64,000 nucleotides of DNA, taken from positions 124,001 to 188,000 of the forward strand of contig OX337233.1 of NCBI GenBank assembly GCA_946965045.2. The letters are read 5' to 3'. Below, piece by piece: positions 1 through 9,050 of this stretch. The DNA comes from Epithemia pelagica. Taxonomy: Eukaryota > Bacillariophyta > Bacillariophyceae > Surirellales > Surirellaceae. Under the pieces are notes generated by a model that was given only the letters and a program-made list of their open reading frames with translations, searched no databases and was not told where the DNA came from. A program made the position numbers and the translations under genes. Positions within the stretch are counted from its first letter, which is position 1; each line of letters starts with the position of its first letter.

Positions 1-2181
1 GTTGGTGACACTTTCCTGATGGCAGCCTTCTGGTCCCACGGCATTCGATCTCCTAGCACTCTTGCGCGCCTCAATGCCTGCCGCTTGTTTTTGCGGGCAT
101 GTACCCTGGCTGATATTACCTCGGTTGATGGCACGCATATTCTGCTATCCGCTTGGTCTGGAACGGCACCGTGCAACCGTCGTCTTCACACGGAATGGTG
201 GCCGCGATCCCCTCCATCCTCGGCCTTAGCGTGGCACGAGTGGCGGGAAGCTCTTTCCCTCACCTTTGGCGTGGAGCCCCGGTTTCGGCGGGTCGACTCC
301 ACCTTGGGCTCTTGGTTAGTCCCTCACGTTCTGTCGGCCTTGTTTCTCTATTGCCCCTCTTGGAATCGACTTTTTGTTCCTCGTTTCGATGGCACTTGGT
401 CTATGGCGATTGCTCGGCCGGTGCGCCGGAGTCGCTCGGTGTTTATGGTCACTCCTGACAAAGTGTCGGTAGCCTCCTTGGTCCTTTATCCGCCCGTCTT
501 CGCGGCGGACGTCCATGGTTCCGCGGATTCGCCGATCCTCTTGCATGTTGACACCCTCCCCTTGGATATCCAGGTTCTCTTCCAGTCGGTCCCTCGTTCC
601 CCTCCGTCTTTTACGTGGGATGTCCCAGAGGTCTCCCAGGTTGCCGCGGTGTGGTTTGCGTCTCCTCCCCCTGACTTTCTTCCGAAATTGTGCTCAGCTA
701 TTGCGAGTGGCTCATGTGCGACTTTCTCTGATGGCTCTGCCCGGGAACAGCAGCAAGGAACGTGTGCATGGGGTCTGGCATTGGATGGTTCTACTCTTGT
801 TGATTTGGCGGCTGGTTTCCGCGTTCCGGGCCCTGCTGGTTCCCAGTGTTTGTTCCGGAGCGAGCTTGCGGGCCTCATTGGGATTGCGAGCCTTTTACGG
901 GCAGTTTCGCGCTATGTTCCGTCGTTATCTGGATCGGTGTTTTTTGCCACGGATAGCGACTCGGTTTTGAGTCGCGTGTTTCGTCGCCCCGCTCCGGCTA
1001 CGGTGGCGGATCATAGCTGGGACCTTTTGTCGTATTGCCGCAAGTTAATCGATGCGATGCCTCAGATCCGCTGGAAGAGTTTCCATGTCAAGGGACACCA
1101 GGACAATGGTGATGGCGATCTCGATATTTGGGCCCAACGGAATATCTACGTTGATTCTTGCGCCTCCGAGGTCTACTCCTGCGTTCCGTCTACTTGCTTT
1201 CCATGTTTTGCCACGGCCCCTCTACCACCGTCACGGGTAGGGGACAACGAGGTTGTTTCCTCCTTGGCCCCGGCTGTCCGATCGCATATCCTCGACGCCC
1301 CCTTACGTGATCATTGGTCTCGGCTTCGAAGTTGGCCCCCACAGGGTGTGCCCATTGTGGATTGGGCCTCACGGGCGCTGGCATTGCAGTCAATTCCCCA
1401 GAATCGGCGCCACTGGGTGGTTAAACACACAGCAACTCGGTCTGCCATCGGCGTTGAAATGGTTCGCCGTCGTAAATGGCGTCAGCCCACATGCCCTCGG
1501 TGCGGTGCAGCCGTGGAAACCGCTGATCACGTCCTCCAGTGTCCCCACCCCGACTCTGTTGAGATCTGGCACACAACGTTGCGCAGCCTTGATCGCTGGA
1601 TGGCTTTACGCCACACCCAACCGACGATGGCAAGGTTGATCCTGGCGTACCTACGCTCGTGGGTCGAGGGGACGACGTACGACGCCCCCTTTACCTCCGT
1701 TCCAGGGCTTCGCGAAGCTGTCGCGGATCTGGAAGTTTTGGGTTGGACGGACGCGGTTTTGGGTTTCTGGTCTTGGCGATGGGCGGAGGTGCAACAGGCT
1801 CATTACATGTTCCTGGGCAAACGGTACTCCGGACGACGCTGGCTTGTGCTCTTGATCCAACAAATTTGGAATACGTCGTGGGATCAGTGGGAACATCGGA
1901 ACGCTATCTTTCACGCGGCGGAGGTTCTCCGCCTCCAAGCGGAACGCCGAGCAGCCATCCAAGCGGCTTACTCTGGCCCTCTCCGCTCCTCCCCTCGTTT
2001 TCGTCTTCTTTTCCGCCGCCCTTTGGATCGTCGGCTGCAGGATCCTGCCCACATCCAATTGGCTTTTTTACGACGTCTCTCCACTCCAGTGGCATCGGCG
2101 GCTTCCCGGGCCCTTCGTCTTCAGCAACGCTGTTTTCGCTCCTATTTCCGGTTCTCTCGGGCTCGGCATACCTCGTCTTGA
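1..2181 (+). CDS. LINE ORF2 C-terminal part: RNase H domain and zinc finger (5' partial)
   Basis: The frame is open to the left edge (no stop before the ATG at 19), so the protein very probably starts upstream. Numbered from the ATG at 19, an RNase H fold is visible: Asp238 in FSDGSA, Glu282 in FRSELAG, Asp312 in FATDSDS, His in KGHQD and Asp379 in YVDSCA, the usual order for the RNase H that follows reverse transcriptase in some LINE clades. A CxxC-x7-H-x4-C finger (CPRCGA...DHVLQC, about residues 492-511) follows, as in many LINE C-termini. The remaining 200 residues are rich in Trp, Arg and Leu. Its role is removal of RNA from the RNA-DNA hybrid during target-primed integration. The reverse transcriptase core is not in the window. 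Confidence 0.8.
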   Translation, partial: VGDTFLMAAFWSHGIRSPSTLARLNACRLFLRACTLADITSVDGTHILLSAWSGTAPCNRRLHTEWWPRSPPSSALAWHEWREALSLTFGVEPRFRRVDSTLGSWLVPHVLSALFLYCPSWNRLFVPRFDGTWSMAIARPVRRSRSVFMVTPDKVSVASLVLYPPVFAADVHGSADSPILLHVDTLPLDIQVLFQSVPRSPPSFTWDVPEVSQVAAVWFASPPPDFLPKLCSAIASGSCATFSDGSAREQQQGTCAWGLALDGSTLVDLAAGFRVPGPAGSQCLFRSELAGLIGIASLLRAVSRYVPSLSGSVFFATDSDSVLSRVFRRPAPATVADHSWDLLSYCRKLIDAMPQIRWKSFHVKGHQDNGDGDLDIWAQRNIYVDSCASEVYSCVPSTCFPCFATAPLPPSRVGDNEVVSSLAPAVRSHILDAPLRDHWSRLRSWPPQGVPIVDWASRALALQSIPQNRRHWVVKHTATRSAIGVEMVRRRKWRQPTCPRCGAAVETADHVLQCPHPDSVEIWHTTLRSLDRWMALRHTQPTMARLILAYLRSWVEGTTYDAPFTSVPGLREAVADLEVLGWTDAVLGFWSWRWAEVQQAHYMFLGKRYSGRRWLVLLIQQIWNTSWDQWEHRNAIFHAAEVLRLQAERRAAIQAAYSGPLRSSPRFRLLFRRPLDRRLQDPAHIQLAFLRRLSTPVASAASRALRLQQRCFRSYFRFSRARHTSS

Positions 2182-2409
2182 GTTGGTGGAACCGTCCCTG
2201 TCCTTGTGACTGCTGGGACCGTTAACCTTCTCCTTTTTGTATTGGTGATCTTTACTGTGTTGCATTTCTCTTTACCCCATCATTTTTCTACATGTCTTGC
2301 ATTGGTCGACTGGGCCGGGCGGGATTCGTCTCCCCTAGGTTCACCAGCGACGTTAAAGCCTCCGGCAGTTTAATTTAAACTAATCAATGAGTTATTATTA
2401 TTATTATTA
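2182..2409 (+). repeat. LINE 3' untranslated region with (TTA)6 tail
   Basis: After the TGA at 2179-2181 there are about 210 bases without a frame, then six TTA units at 2392-2409. A 3-base simple repeat at the 3' terminus is typical of several LINE clades and marks the element end. Host-like sequence starts at about 2411. Confidence 0.7.
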
Positions 2410-2410
2410 C

Positions 2411-3043
2411 TATCTGGGTAATCCAGATCATGACAGGTCCCCTGATCTCAATCCATTCAGTAACTGTCGAGAATGACACCTTGTGCCCCCTCACATGGTA
2501 CACTACTTTCAAACAACCATATTTAATCCTCCGTAGTAGAGACGAGCGAAAGCCGCAACCTATTGTAGGACAATCGGCACTGGAAAAGTATTGTGCCTAA
2601 CCTGTATAGTCGACGAGTGTGCAGTGGCACAGTCTGCAACAAAAGTCACTTTTGCTGCTCGAATGGCCTCTAGACTTGGGCCGCACAAGCCACCCGCACT
2701 GTCGACCGTTGGGATCGTAGTACACTGTGTCATACTCCATCACGGATAACGTCATCCTTATTCGTCGCAAACAACAAATCATAAGTACAAACGAGTGTCT
2801 GATGGTCTCTCTGCGAGAGTCGCCGAACTTAAAGTACATCCTTTGTGGAGAACGATGATGCGAGTGTTTCAAGTGGGTGTCTTTCGGGTTTGCTTTGATA
2901 TTGGAACTGCTGGATCTAACTGTCTGCTTTTGCAAGTTTCCTTGCTGCGTGTGCTCTTCATCAAGTCATTTCCAAAATTCATTCTTATACCATACGCGGC
3001 TTAAATCCGCATAAATCAGGGATTATCAAACTCAAGCAGATCT
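2411..3043. other. Intergenic sequence, no recognised gene
   Basis: Lies between the LINE tail and the 3' end of the phospholipase-D-like gene. A minus-strand frame at 2597-2935 (about 112 codons, containing MEYDTVYYDP) is the longest seen. It has no recognisable domain and may be a remnant. No repeats shared with the rest of the window were noticed here. Confidence 0.4.
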
Positions 3044-3282
3044 CTACTTCTCGACTTTCTTCTTCTTGTATGGGTTGCTAACGGCTTTCTGTTGCTGTGG
3101 CTCATCCATTCTCGGAATGCTGACCTCCGGTACATCCAAAGAATTCCAGAACTGGCTGAGCTCGGTTCGCAAGCCTTGGTACTGGAAGAAGGATGGATCA
3201 AATAAGACAGCATGCTCGTAGTGTTTCAACCGAGAAGCTTGGGTATAGTTGTAAGATCCAACCATAGCTCCAGCACTGGTAA
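3044..3282 (-). pseudogene. Phospholipase-D-like protein, 3' part of a split gene
   Basis: This is the C-terminal portion of the gene whose first part is at 9506-10043. It encodes GSYNYT followed by an acidic/aromatic stretch (HYEHAVLF) and a Lys-rich end, with the stop at 3044-3046. GSxN is the second half of an HKD-type motif. The piece is cut off from its start by the copia element at 3283-9505, and the last six bases (3277-3282, TGGTAA) are the left copy of the target duplication. Leaving out the element and one duplication copy puts both parts in the same frame, giving about 256 residues. That length fits a single-HKD protein such as a cardiolipin-hydrolase/nuclease-like family member. 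The position normally held by the HKD aspartate appears to be Ser, so activity is uncertain. Confidence 0.75.
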
Positions 3283-3737
3283 TGTTGTTTTCCTTACTAG
3301 CGAGTAAACAAAAGGACTCTTGTTGCAAAATTGTGTGTCTACGGTGTTAGGTACTACGTCTTCGTTCCCTACTGTCATCGATGCGTTGAATCGTTGGTGG
3401 AGACGTTGTGTCACCAATTTGGGCGACGAGATGTGTCATGGACGGGCCTGCCACCGTTCGTGGGATATCGCTGCCTCTAAGTATCTTCTGATTCACTTAG
3501 GGCCATGGACCGTTATGACAATGGTCATGGGATCCCGTCCTTAAGAACGACAATCGTTACATAGGCATTGTCGATCGTTACATAGGCATCGTCGCCTGGA
3601 TCCATCGTCCGTCGTTTTTGCATTTTGTGAAAGGTGGTTCGATGATGCGTTGGGCCTAATGGAGTCATGAGGTTTGCGTCTGCGGTCCCCCAAGGTCCCC
3701 ATCAGTTACATATGCCCGCATGTACAATATTCGAACA
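3283..3737 (-). repeat. copia-1 3' LTR (455 bp)
   Basis: Matches 9051-9505 over 455 bases with one mismatch. Starts TG and ends CA. A 74-codon plus-strand frame occurs in both LTRs, but it is antisense to the element and is not counted as a gene. Confidence 0.95.
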
Positions 3738-3746
3738 CTCCCTCAC
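3738..3746 (-). other. copia-1 polypurine tract
   Basis: On the element strand, GTGAGGGAG lies directly against the 3' LTR. This is the expected position of the plus-strand primer. The pol stop codon is only about 26 bases upstream of the LTR. Confidence 0.6.
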
Positions 3747-3763
3747 GCAGCGTGAAAATCTGA

Positions 3764-6700
3764 CTACCAGCCCATAATACGCGTGCGATGCCGCTCGAAC
3801 GTCTCTTTATCCAGTGCTTTGGTAAAGATATCCGCGGTCTGCAACTCCGTATCGCAAGGGAGGATCGTAATCTCTTTCTTCTCGACATAGGACTTGAAAT
3901 GAAATAGCTTGGTACAGAGGTATCGCGTGCGTGGTCGATACTTATAGACCGTAGCCAATTCGTAAGCTCCGTTATTGTCTTCAAAAGCTCGACAATGTAC
4001 TCTGGGTTGTGTTGACAGAACAGGGAAGCCGAGTGATTTCATCTCTTTCGTAATGTGCATAAGTGGAATGACTGTACGCAATGAAGTAGAGAGGCTGATA
4101 ATTTCCGCTTCCGTTGTGGACAGTGCAATCTCGGACTGTAACTTTGATGCCCACACTATGGGACAACCTCCATAAAAGATGACATATCCGGAACGGGATC
4201 GGGCCATGTCTGATCGTGGTATATCTGTCTTGTTGAAGTTGCCACAAAAATCGGCATCGGCATAAACGTCGAAATTTTCCTTGTCCTGTGGTTTGAGCAC
4301 TAGTCCTCGTGACCGTGTACCAGCGAGGTAGCGCCCAATCTGCTTTACTGCTCGTCCGTGTACCTGCTTTGGATTCGCGGAAAAGCGTGCACATTGATGT
4401 ACTGCGTAGGATATATCAGGTCGTGTACTTTTCTCGAGGAAATTCAGTTTCCCGATGACCGAGCGATAGTTGAAGTGTCCATCAAAGGGCTCCCCATCAT
4501 CATCGGCGCGCATCTTCACTGTAGTTGCTGCCGGCACGTCGCGAGTATTCGTGTCCGCTGGTAATCGCAGATCATCAAGGATAGCGTCGATCAAGCGAGT
4601 CTGGGAGAGGTGAAGATGTCCGGTCTGTTGTTTTGTAATGTTGACTCCAAGAAAATCTTCAACTCCGTCTTCATATGTAATCTTAAGCCCAATGTCCTGC
4701 ATCTGGGTGATGATGTCATCGAGTTCTTGTGGATCAGGCCCTGTTAAGATGGAGTCGTCTGTGTACAGGATATAGAGGCTGCGTCCTTTGTAGAAGACAC
4801 ATTCATCATGATCACTCTGTTTGAATCCCACTTGTTCCAATTGCTGTACTAGATGTTTATTCCAGACACGCGCGGCCTGTTTCTGACCGTAGTAATTCCG
4901 TTTAATCTTCTTGAGAACAAAATCTTCGGCTCGTTGTTTTCCGGTCGTGTCGAATGTAAACCCTCTAGGTGCCTCCATGTACATATCAGTTTCCGCCACG
5001 GCTTGAGTATAGGCGAGGACATAGTCTATCTGCTTCATCGCCCATCCGTGCGAAATAGCCGTCGTTAAGACATAGCGGACCACAGGCCATTGGACTACGG
5101 GAGCATAAGTCTCCCAATAGTTCACTCCTTTGGTCTGTCTTGATCCATCAAATGCCAAGCGTGACTTCCATTTATAGATTTCACCTGTCTGCAGTTTCCG
5201 CTTCCGGACACAACTCCATACTGCTCTAGTCACATAGCTACCCGGTGGTATATCTTGTCGTCGAACCACTTCCCAGAGACCGTTTGCGGTGTGATCCTGG
5301 ACCTCCTTTTGGGCAGCCTTTATAAATTCCAATCGATCTGGTTGTCGCATGGCTTCGTGCCAATACATGACATCTGGATTTGCTTGGGCCTGTGCGGTCA
5401 TGGAGATCAACCCAGGTAACGTCACTGCCAGCTCACCTAGAGGATCTAGGTCGTCCCCCAAGGAATCCATATAGTCTTGATATCGCATAGTTGGTTTGGG
5501 TTGTCGTTGTGACCTGCGGACTCCAAAGGCTCCCTCATTTGTCGGCTGGATTAGCTCTTCGTTGTCGATTGGTAACGGAACTATAGGCGGCTCCTCTAGG
5601 GTAGAATTGTGATCTACCTCCCTCATTTGTGAGGGTAGTTGTGAGTCACGTGTGTGGGTAGTGTGGTGATCTGGTTGGGACTGATCCATGGTTTTACCCT
5701 TGCGGAACCCAGCCTTCTGCTGCCAGTAGGAGACAGGTTGTGCTTCCCCGAAACTACGTCGCATAGTCTCAAAACGGTCATCATATTGAACATGGAATTG
5801 GGGCGAAGATAAACCGGAGGACAATGAGAGAATAAGCCCCACGGTTCTTGAGTGTTGGGCAGAGTATCCCAAGAAGATACCAACCCGAGAGCGTTCGGAC
5901 CATTTGGGAATCCCTTTTCCTGATTGTAGAGCATTGTCTAGGACATAACTTGGACATCCAAATGTATGCGCATGTCGCAAGTTGAATCGTGCTGGGGAAC
6001 CAGAGAAGAGTTCCAAAGGCGTCGTTTTCTTATGTTTCGCCATAAGTGCAGAGTTGAAGATATCCGATGCATAGCGTACTGCATAGGGCCAGAGGTTCGG
6101 AGTAATAGCAGAGGGCCATCGACGATGTGCATGGAGTAGCATAGTCCGTGCTGAATCTTGTAGGTCCCTTATGCGCCTCTCGGCCATACCGCTCTGAAAA
6201 TGCGCGTTGACTCCGCTGAACGTCAAGCGCTGTCCTTTGTCTCTTACTGCTTTGCGAAATTGGTTGTCAGCAAAAATGCCGTTGTCTGCATGATAGTGCA
6301 TGATTGCGACCCCGTGCGTATCCGCCCATGCTTCAAATCGCTCCTTTGCTTCGATGGTATCTGCAGCCGACGTCGATCGTTGTAGGTGGACGTACCCTAT
6401 ACCAGAGTAGTGGTCCACGAAAACAGTCGCTACCCGATATCTATCGCGTGTTGGAGTACCTCGTAAGTGGGCAATATATCCTGGTGTTGTCGATATGAGT
6501 TGGTCAACCGATACACATTGGCCTGGACGAGTCATAACATCCAGTGTACCCCTTGTACCTTTCACTCGCCATGGTTTCTTCGTCGCTTTCCCGTACATAC
6601 AGGCTGTACATGCTGGAACAGCGCATGAACCGAGTCGCTTGGGCAATTCACCTCGTCGTGCCATTTCTTGAATCTTAGCAAATGACAGATGGCCGAGCCG

Positions 6701-6862
6701 ATGATGAACGCGTAGGAGTTCAACCGTCGGGTTTTCGATTGGCACTTCTTCTTCATTGGGAATCACATGTACCACTTTTTTCATCTTCGAAGAGAAAATC
6801 CGTGGTGATGGGCTGATCCTGTTGTGGAAAATACTGTTCGTTGTGCTCGTCATCCATGTCAA
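3764..6862 (-). CDS. copia-1 Pol: integrase, reverse transcriptase, RNase H
   Basis: About 1032 codons. In order: a zinc-binding HHCC region (HHRLGHLSF ... CTACMYGK), the integrase core (DHYSG, ADNGIF, GMAERRIRD), a C-terminal integrase part, a Pro/Gln-rich spacer, RVT_2-type reverse transcriptase (AFDGSRQTKG, QIDYVLAYTQA, YILYTDD at 4754-4765) and RNase H (VYADADFCGN, STTEAEI, ADIFTKAL). The polymerase box reads YTDD, whereas YVDD is usual in copia, so the second residue is unusual. The frame has no start of its own. It continues the protease frame after a +1 shift near the six-A run at 6776-6781 (element strand). Apart from that shift the frame is intact. Confidence 0.92.
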   Translation of the reverse strand: MTWMTSTTNSIFHNRISPSPRIFSSKMKKVVHVIPNEEEVPIENPTVELLRVHHRLGHLSFAKIQEMARRGELPKRLGSCAVPACTACMYGKATKKPWRVKGTRGTLDVMTRPGQCVSVDQLISTTPGYIAHLRGTPTRDRYRVATVFVDHYSGIGYVHLQRSTSAADTIEAKERFEAWADTHGVAIMHYHADNGIFADNQFRKAVRDKGQRLTFSGVNAHFQSGMAERRIRDLQDSARTMLLHAHRRWPSAITPNLWPYAVRYASDIFNSALMAKHKKTTPLELFSGSPARFNLRHAHTFGCPSYVLDNALQSGKGIPKWSERSRVGIFLGYSAQHSRTVGLILSLSSGLSSPQFHVQYDDRFETMRRSFGEAQPVSYWQQKAGFRKGKTMDQSQPDHHTTHTRDSQLPSQMREVDHNSTLEEPPIVPLPIDNEELIQPTNEGAFGVRRSQRQPKPTMRYQDYMDSLGDDLDPLGELAVTLPGLISMTAQAQANPDVMYWHEAMRQPDRLEFIKAAQKEVQDHTANGLWEVVRRQDIPPGSYVTRAVWSCVRKRKLQTGEIYKWKSRLAFDGSRQTKGVNYWETYAPVVQWPVVRYVLTTAISHGWAMKQIDYVLAYTQAVAETDMYMEAPRGFTFDTTGKQRAEDFVLKKIKRNYYGQKQAARVWNKHLVQQLEQVGFKQSDHDECVFYKGRSLYILYTDDSILTGPDPQELDDIITQMQDIGLKITYEDGVEDFLGVNITKQQTGHLHLSQTRLIDAILDDLRLPADTNTRDVPAATTVKMRADDDGEPFDGHFNYRSVIGKLNFLEKSTRPDISYAVHQCARFSANPKQVHGRAVKQIGRYLAGTRSRGLVLKPQDKENFDVYADADFCGNFNKTDIPRSDMARSRSGYVIFYGGCPIVWASKLQSEIALSTTEAEIISLSTSLRTVIPLMHITKEMKSLGFPVLSTQPRVHCRAFEDNNGAYELATVYKYRPRTRYLCTKLFHFKSYVEKKEITILPCDTELQTADIFTKALDKETFERHRTRIMGW

Positions 6863-7766
6863 ATTCTACATCGTTGGAATCTTGTTCGATCTGGGCGCTT
6901 GGTGAGTTCTCATTGATGCTTTCGTCATCCTCGATCAGATTCGCATGACTAACGATCGGTGGATTCTCATCTTCTTCCTCCGGTGTCGCGTGTACTTTGC
7001 AGCAGAAAGCATGGAACTTGAGCATACCGTTTGCAGTGTACAGCTGTCCCACGTTTGTCCCTCTTCGATTGAGTGGGATGGTTCTCGTGTATTCGCGTTG
7101 GTTCCATTCGAGAATGATGTTGTCAGCTGTGGTGATGCAGCGAGTGCCATCTGGATTCGGCTTGTGGTCTTTGGCTACTTGTGCCCAGTGTTGGGGAGAG
7201 AAAAGTCTGTTGGAGGTCGATGGTATGTAGAATGATCGAGGCAGGACGAATGTATGGATGGCACCGTTGTCGTCTTCGAAGTGCCACTTGATCGTCGTGG
7301 AGTAGATTTCCGTTTTGAACAATCCTGCAATGCCCTTGATCTTTCTTCTTACGGGTTGGATTGCTGTTATGCAGTCGGTGATATCGTTTGTGATAGACGA
7401 TGTTGCACAGTTGTCAACAAACACGGGCTGGCTATCGGAGTCGAACTTGACTTGATGTGCTGCAGCTGGTTTGCCTGTTATCGGAGCTGCGAGTATTGTT
7501 GCCATGCATAACATTCGCATTGTTTGTCTATTCCATCTTGGTTTCCTTGTTTGTCGTCGTATCCTGTTGCTATTGCATTTTGGTGTTAGAAACCATAGCT
7601 TAGGCCGCAGACTCGTCTTGTCATCTTGGGAAGGGTTAGCCGACCTAGCATCATCATCACTATATACTAGGACAGACATGTCGAGGATTGTTGTCACTAG
7701 TAACATATAGATGAGCTGCTCGACCGTCTTGTAGAACAGCCCGAGGAATGACCTCGGGTCTCGTTG
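6753..7766 (-). CDS. copia-1 Pol N-terminal part: aspartic protease region
   Basis: Continues the gag frame directly after its UGA stop with no further stop for about 337 codons, ending at 6753. The protease signature is VDNCATSS, its catalytic Asp at 7413-7415. The DNCAT form replaces the textbook D-T/S-G-A and resembles variants I associate with diatom copia elements. A hydrophobic flap-like stretch follows, then an acidic linker (EEEDENPP ... DMDDEHNEQ). The first ATG after the stop is at 7706, so independent initiation there is an alternative to stop readthrough. The final codons before 6753 overlap the integrase frame in another phase. Confidence 0.82.
   Translation of the reverse strand, partial: QRDPRSFLGLFYKTVEQLIYMLLVTTILDMSVLVYSDDDARSANPSQDDKTSLRPKLWFLTPKCNSNRIRRQTRKPRWNRQTMRMLCMATILAAPITGKPAAAHQVKFDSDSQPVFVDNCATSSITNDITDCITAIQPVRRKIKGIAGLFKTEIYSTTIKWHFEDDNGAIHTFVLPRSFYIPSTSNRLFSPQHWAQVAKDHKPNPDGTRCITTADNIILEWNQREYTRTIPLNRRGTNVGQLYTANGMLKFHAFCCKVHATPEEEDENPPIVSHANLIEDDESINENSPSAQIEQDSNDVEFDMDDEHNEQYFPQQDQPITTDFLFEDEKSGTCDSQ
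7740..7758 (-). promoter_or_regulatory. Hairpin after the gag UGA, candidate readthrough signal
   Basis: On the element strand the gag stop is UGA (7767-7769), followed by eight bases (CAACGAGA) and then a perfect 7-bp stem with a 5-base loop, CCCGAGG-TCATT-CCTCGGG. The downstream frame is the gag frame. Readthrough in gamma-retroviruses also uses a structure starting eight bases after the stop. A second, overlapping hairpin (GGGCTGTTC pairing with GAGCAGCTC) could compete for the GGG. The function is inferred. Confidence 0.5.
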
Positions 7767-9008
7767 TCACTCTTCGTCAGAAGATTCTTCTTGGGCCGGT
7801 AGATCAGCTAGAGCACTCGCGAGGCGAAGGGCAGGAGTTGTACCATCATTGTTCTTCTCGGCATGAGCTAGATCATAGGCCTTCTTTTTCTCGCCGGTTA
7901 AGCCCCGTCCGTTGCACGTGTTGGAAGTGTGTTTCTTGTTGAGTGACCATTTTTCATGCCACTTACACCAATAGTACATTTTTCCGTTGACTTCTTTTAC
8001 TTCTGGGCCTCCCTCATGTGGCCCAATGGTGAGCCACGATTCTTTTGCTGATTCTTTGGTCTTTTGCTCGCCCTGTTTGGATCCCTTGGTCGTGGACAGC
8101 GGGGCTGTTTTTCCTTTCTCCATCTTCTTGACTTTGGCCTCAAGGGCAATAATCTTCTGGTCACGTTCGGACAGAGCCTGCCATTTCTTCGCTTCTACCA
8201 GGCCTTGGTACTTGAGACGGGCCCAATCCATGAGTTGCGTCGCCGAGAGATTCGGAGAATCTCCTTCTTCGTATGCGTTCTTTCGACGACGGATCATCTC
8301 CAAGAAGTTCTCATCACTCACAGTCTCATAAGCTTTGAAAAGGTTAGGGAGTAAGTCCAGCGTTCGTTCACCGCGGGCATGCAAACCTTGAAGAGTAGCC
8401 TTCACATAGGAGTTGAACTTGATGATGTCACCGTTGAAGTCTGCAATATGAATATGCAGATCGGACAAGCGCTGGCGAAGTACCATCACGGTCGCCTCGG
8501 TATCCACATACGCGAGGGAAATGATCACTTTGAGAAGAAGTGGACCACTGCCAACGTCGTCAATAATAAAGTCTTCGCGTCGTAGATTTACTTGCGCCTT
8601 CGCATCGTCGTTGAGCGACGCCATCAAACACATGTAGGACATGTAGGAATTCTGAGAAATCCTGTTCTGTCCGATGAAACTATCGACGTAGGTGCGAACC
8701 TGGGCGAGCGAGACGCGACCGTAGGCTTGAGTCAAGAGATGCGTAGGTGCTGGTGGCGGTGCTGGTCCAGCCGCTGGAGGAACCACAATGTGTTCGGGAA
8801 TGGAAAAGGTGCTGGTCCAAGACTGTTCGACGATCCGATCTTGGAATGAGTCGAGAAATGTCTTCAGCCCTTCCGCGTGGAGATCGTAGAGATCACCACC
8901 GTCAAAGAGTCCAGTCGTTGCCTGCTTGTAGAGCTTTGCTCCAGCTGCCGTTGCAAAGTTCACGATGTTGTTCGCGTTTGCGTTAGCGGGAGAGATTGCG
9001 AAAGCCAT
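7767..9008 (-). CDS. copia-1 Gag
   Basis: 413 codons from ATG 9006-9008 (MAFAIS). The frame is open further upstream into the LTR, but this is the first ATG after the 5' LTR and begins the protein-like sequence. The central part is a helical retrotransposon capsid-type region (about residues 100-290), followed by a Lys-rich coiled segment (KIIALEAKVKKMEKGK). A C-x2-H...H-x4-C cluster near the end (YWCKWHEKW ... HTSNTC) takes the place of a CCHC knuckle and presumably binds RNA. It ends in an acidic tail (EESSDEE) at the UGA. The product packages the element RNA in cytoplasmic particles. Confidence 0.88.
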   Translation of the reverse strand: MAFAISPANANANNIVNFATAAGAKLYKQATTGLFDGGDLYDLHAEGLKTFLDSFQDRIVEQSWTSTFSIPEHIVVPPAAGPAPPPAPTHLLTQAYGRVSLAQVRTYVDSFIGQNRISQNSYMSYMCLMASLNDDAKAQVNLRREDFIIDDVGSGPLLLKVIISLAYVDTEATVMVLRQRLSDLHIHIADFNGDIIKFNSYVKATLQGLHARGERTLDLLPNLFKAYETVSDENFLEMIRRRKNAYEEGDSPNLSATQLMDWARLKYQGLVEAKKWQALSERDQKIIALEAKVKKMEKGKTAPLSTTKGSKQGEQKTKESAKESWLTIGPHEGGPEVKEVNGKMYYWCKWHEKWSLNKKHTSNTCNGRGLTGEKKKAYDLAHAEKNNDGTTPALRLASALADLPAQEESSDEE

Positions 9009-9050
9009 GGCAGACGATGGACGTGTGCTGTCTAAAGCGCAGAGGAAGCG

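Larger units (their letters stand above)
1..2410 (+). mobile_element. LINE-type non-LTR retrotransposon, 3' part
   Basis: The 3' end of a non-LTR retrotransposon: an open frame with RNase H and a zinc finger, about 210 bases of 3' untranslated sequence, and a short TTA-repeat tail. The 5' part with endonuclease and reverse transcriptase lies to the left of the window, so neither full length nor a target duplication can be judged. The coding part is more GC-rich than the flanking host sequence. The simple-repeat tail in place of an LTR separates it from the LTR elements in the window. Confidence 0.8.

Noticed and set aside
1651-2058. Minus-strand frame opposite the LINE
   Set aside because: Overlaps the RNase H/zinc-finger frame of the LINE and has no features of its own.
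3320-3544. 74-codon plus-strand frame, also at 9088-9312
   Set aside because: It lies inside both copia-1 LTRs, antisense to the element, and is doubled only because LTRs are direct repeats.
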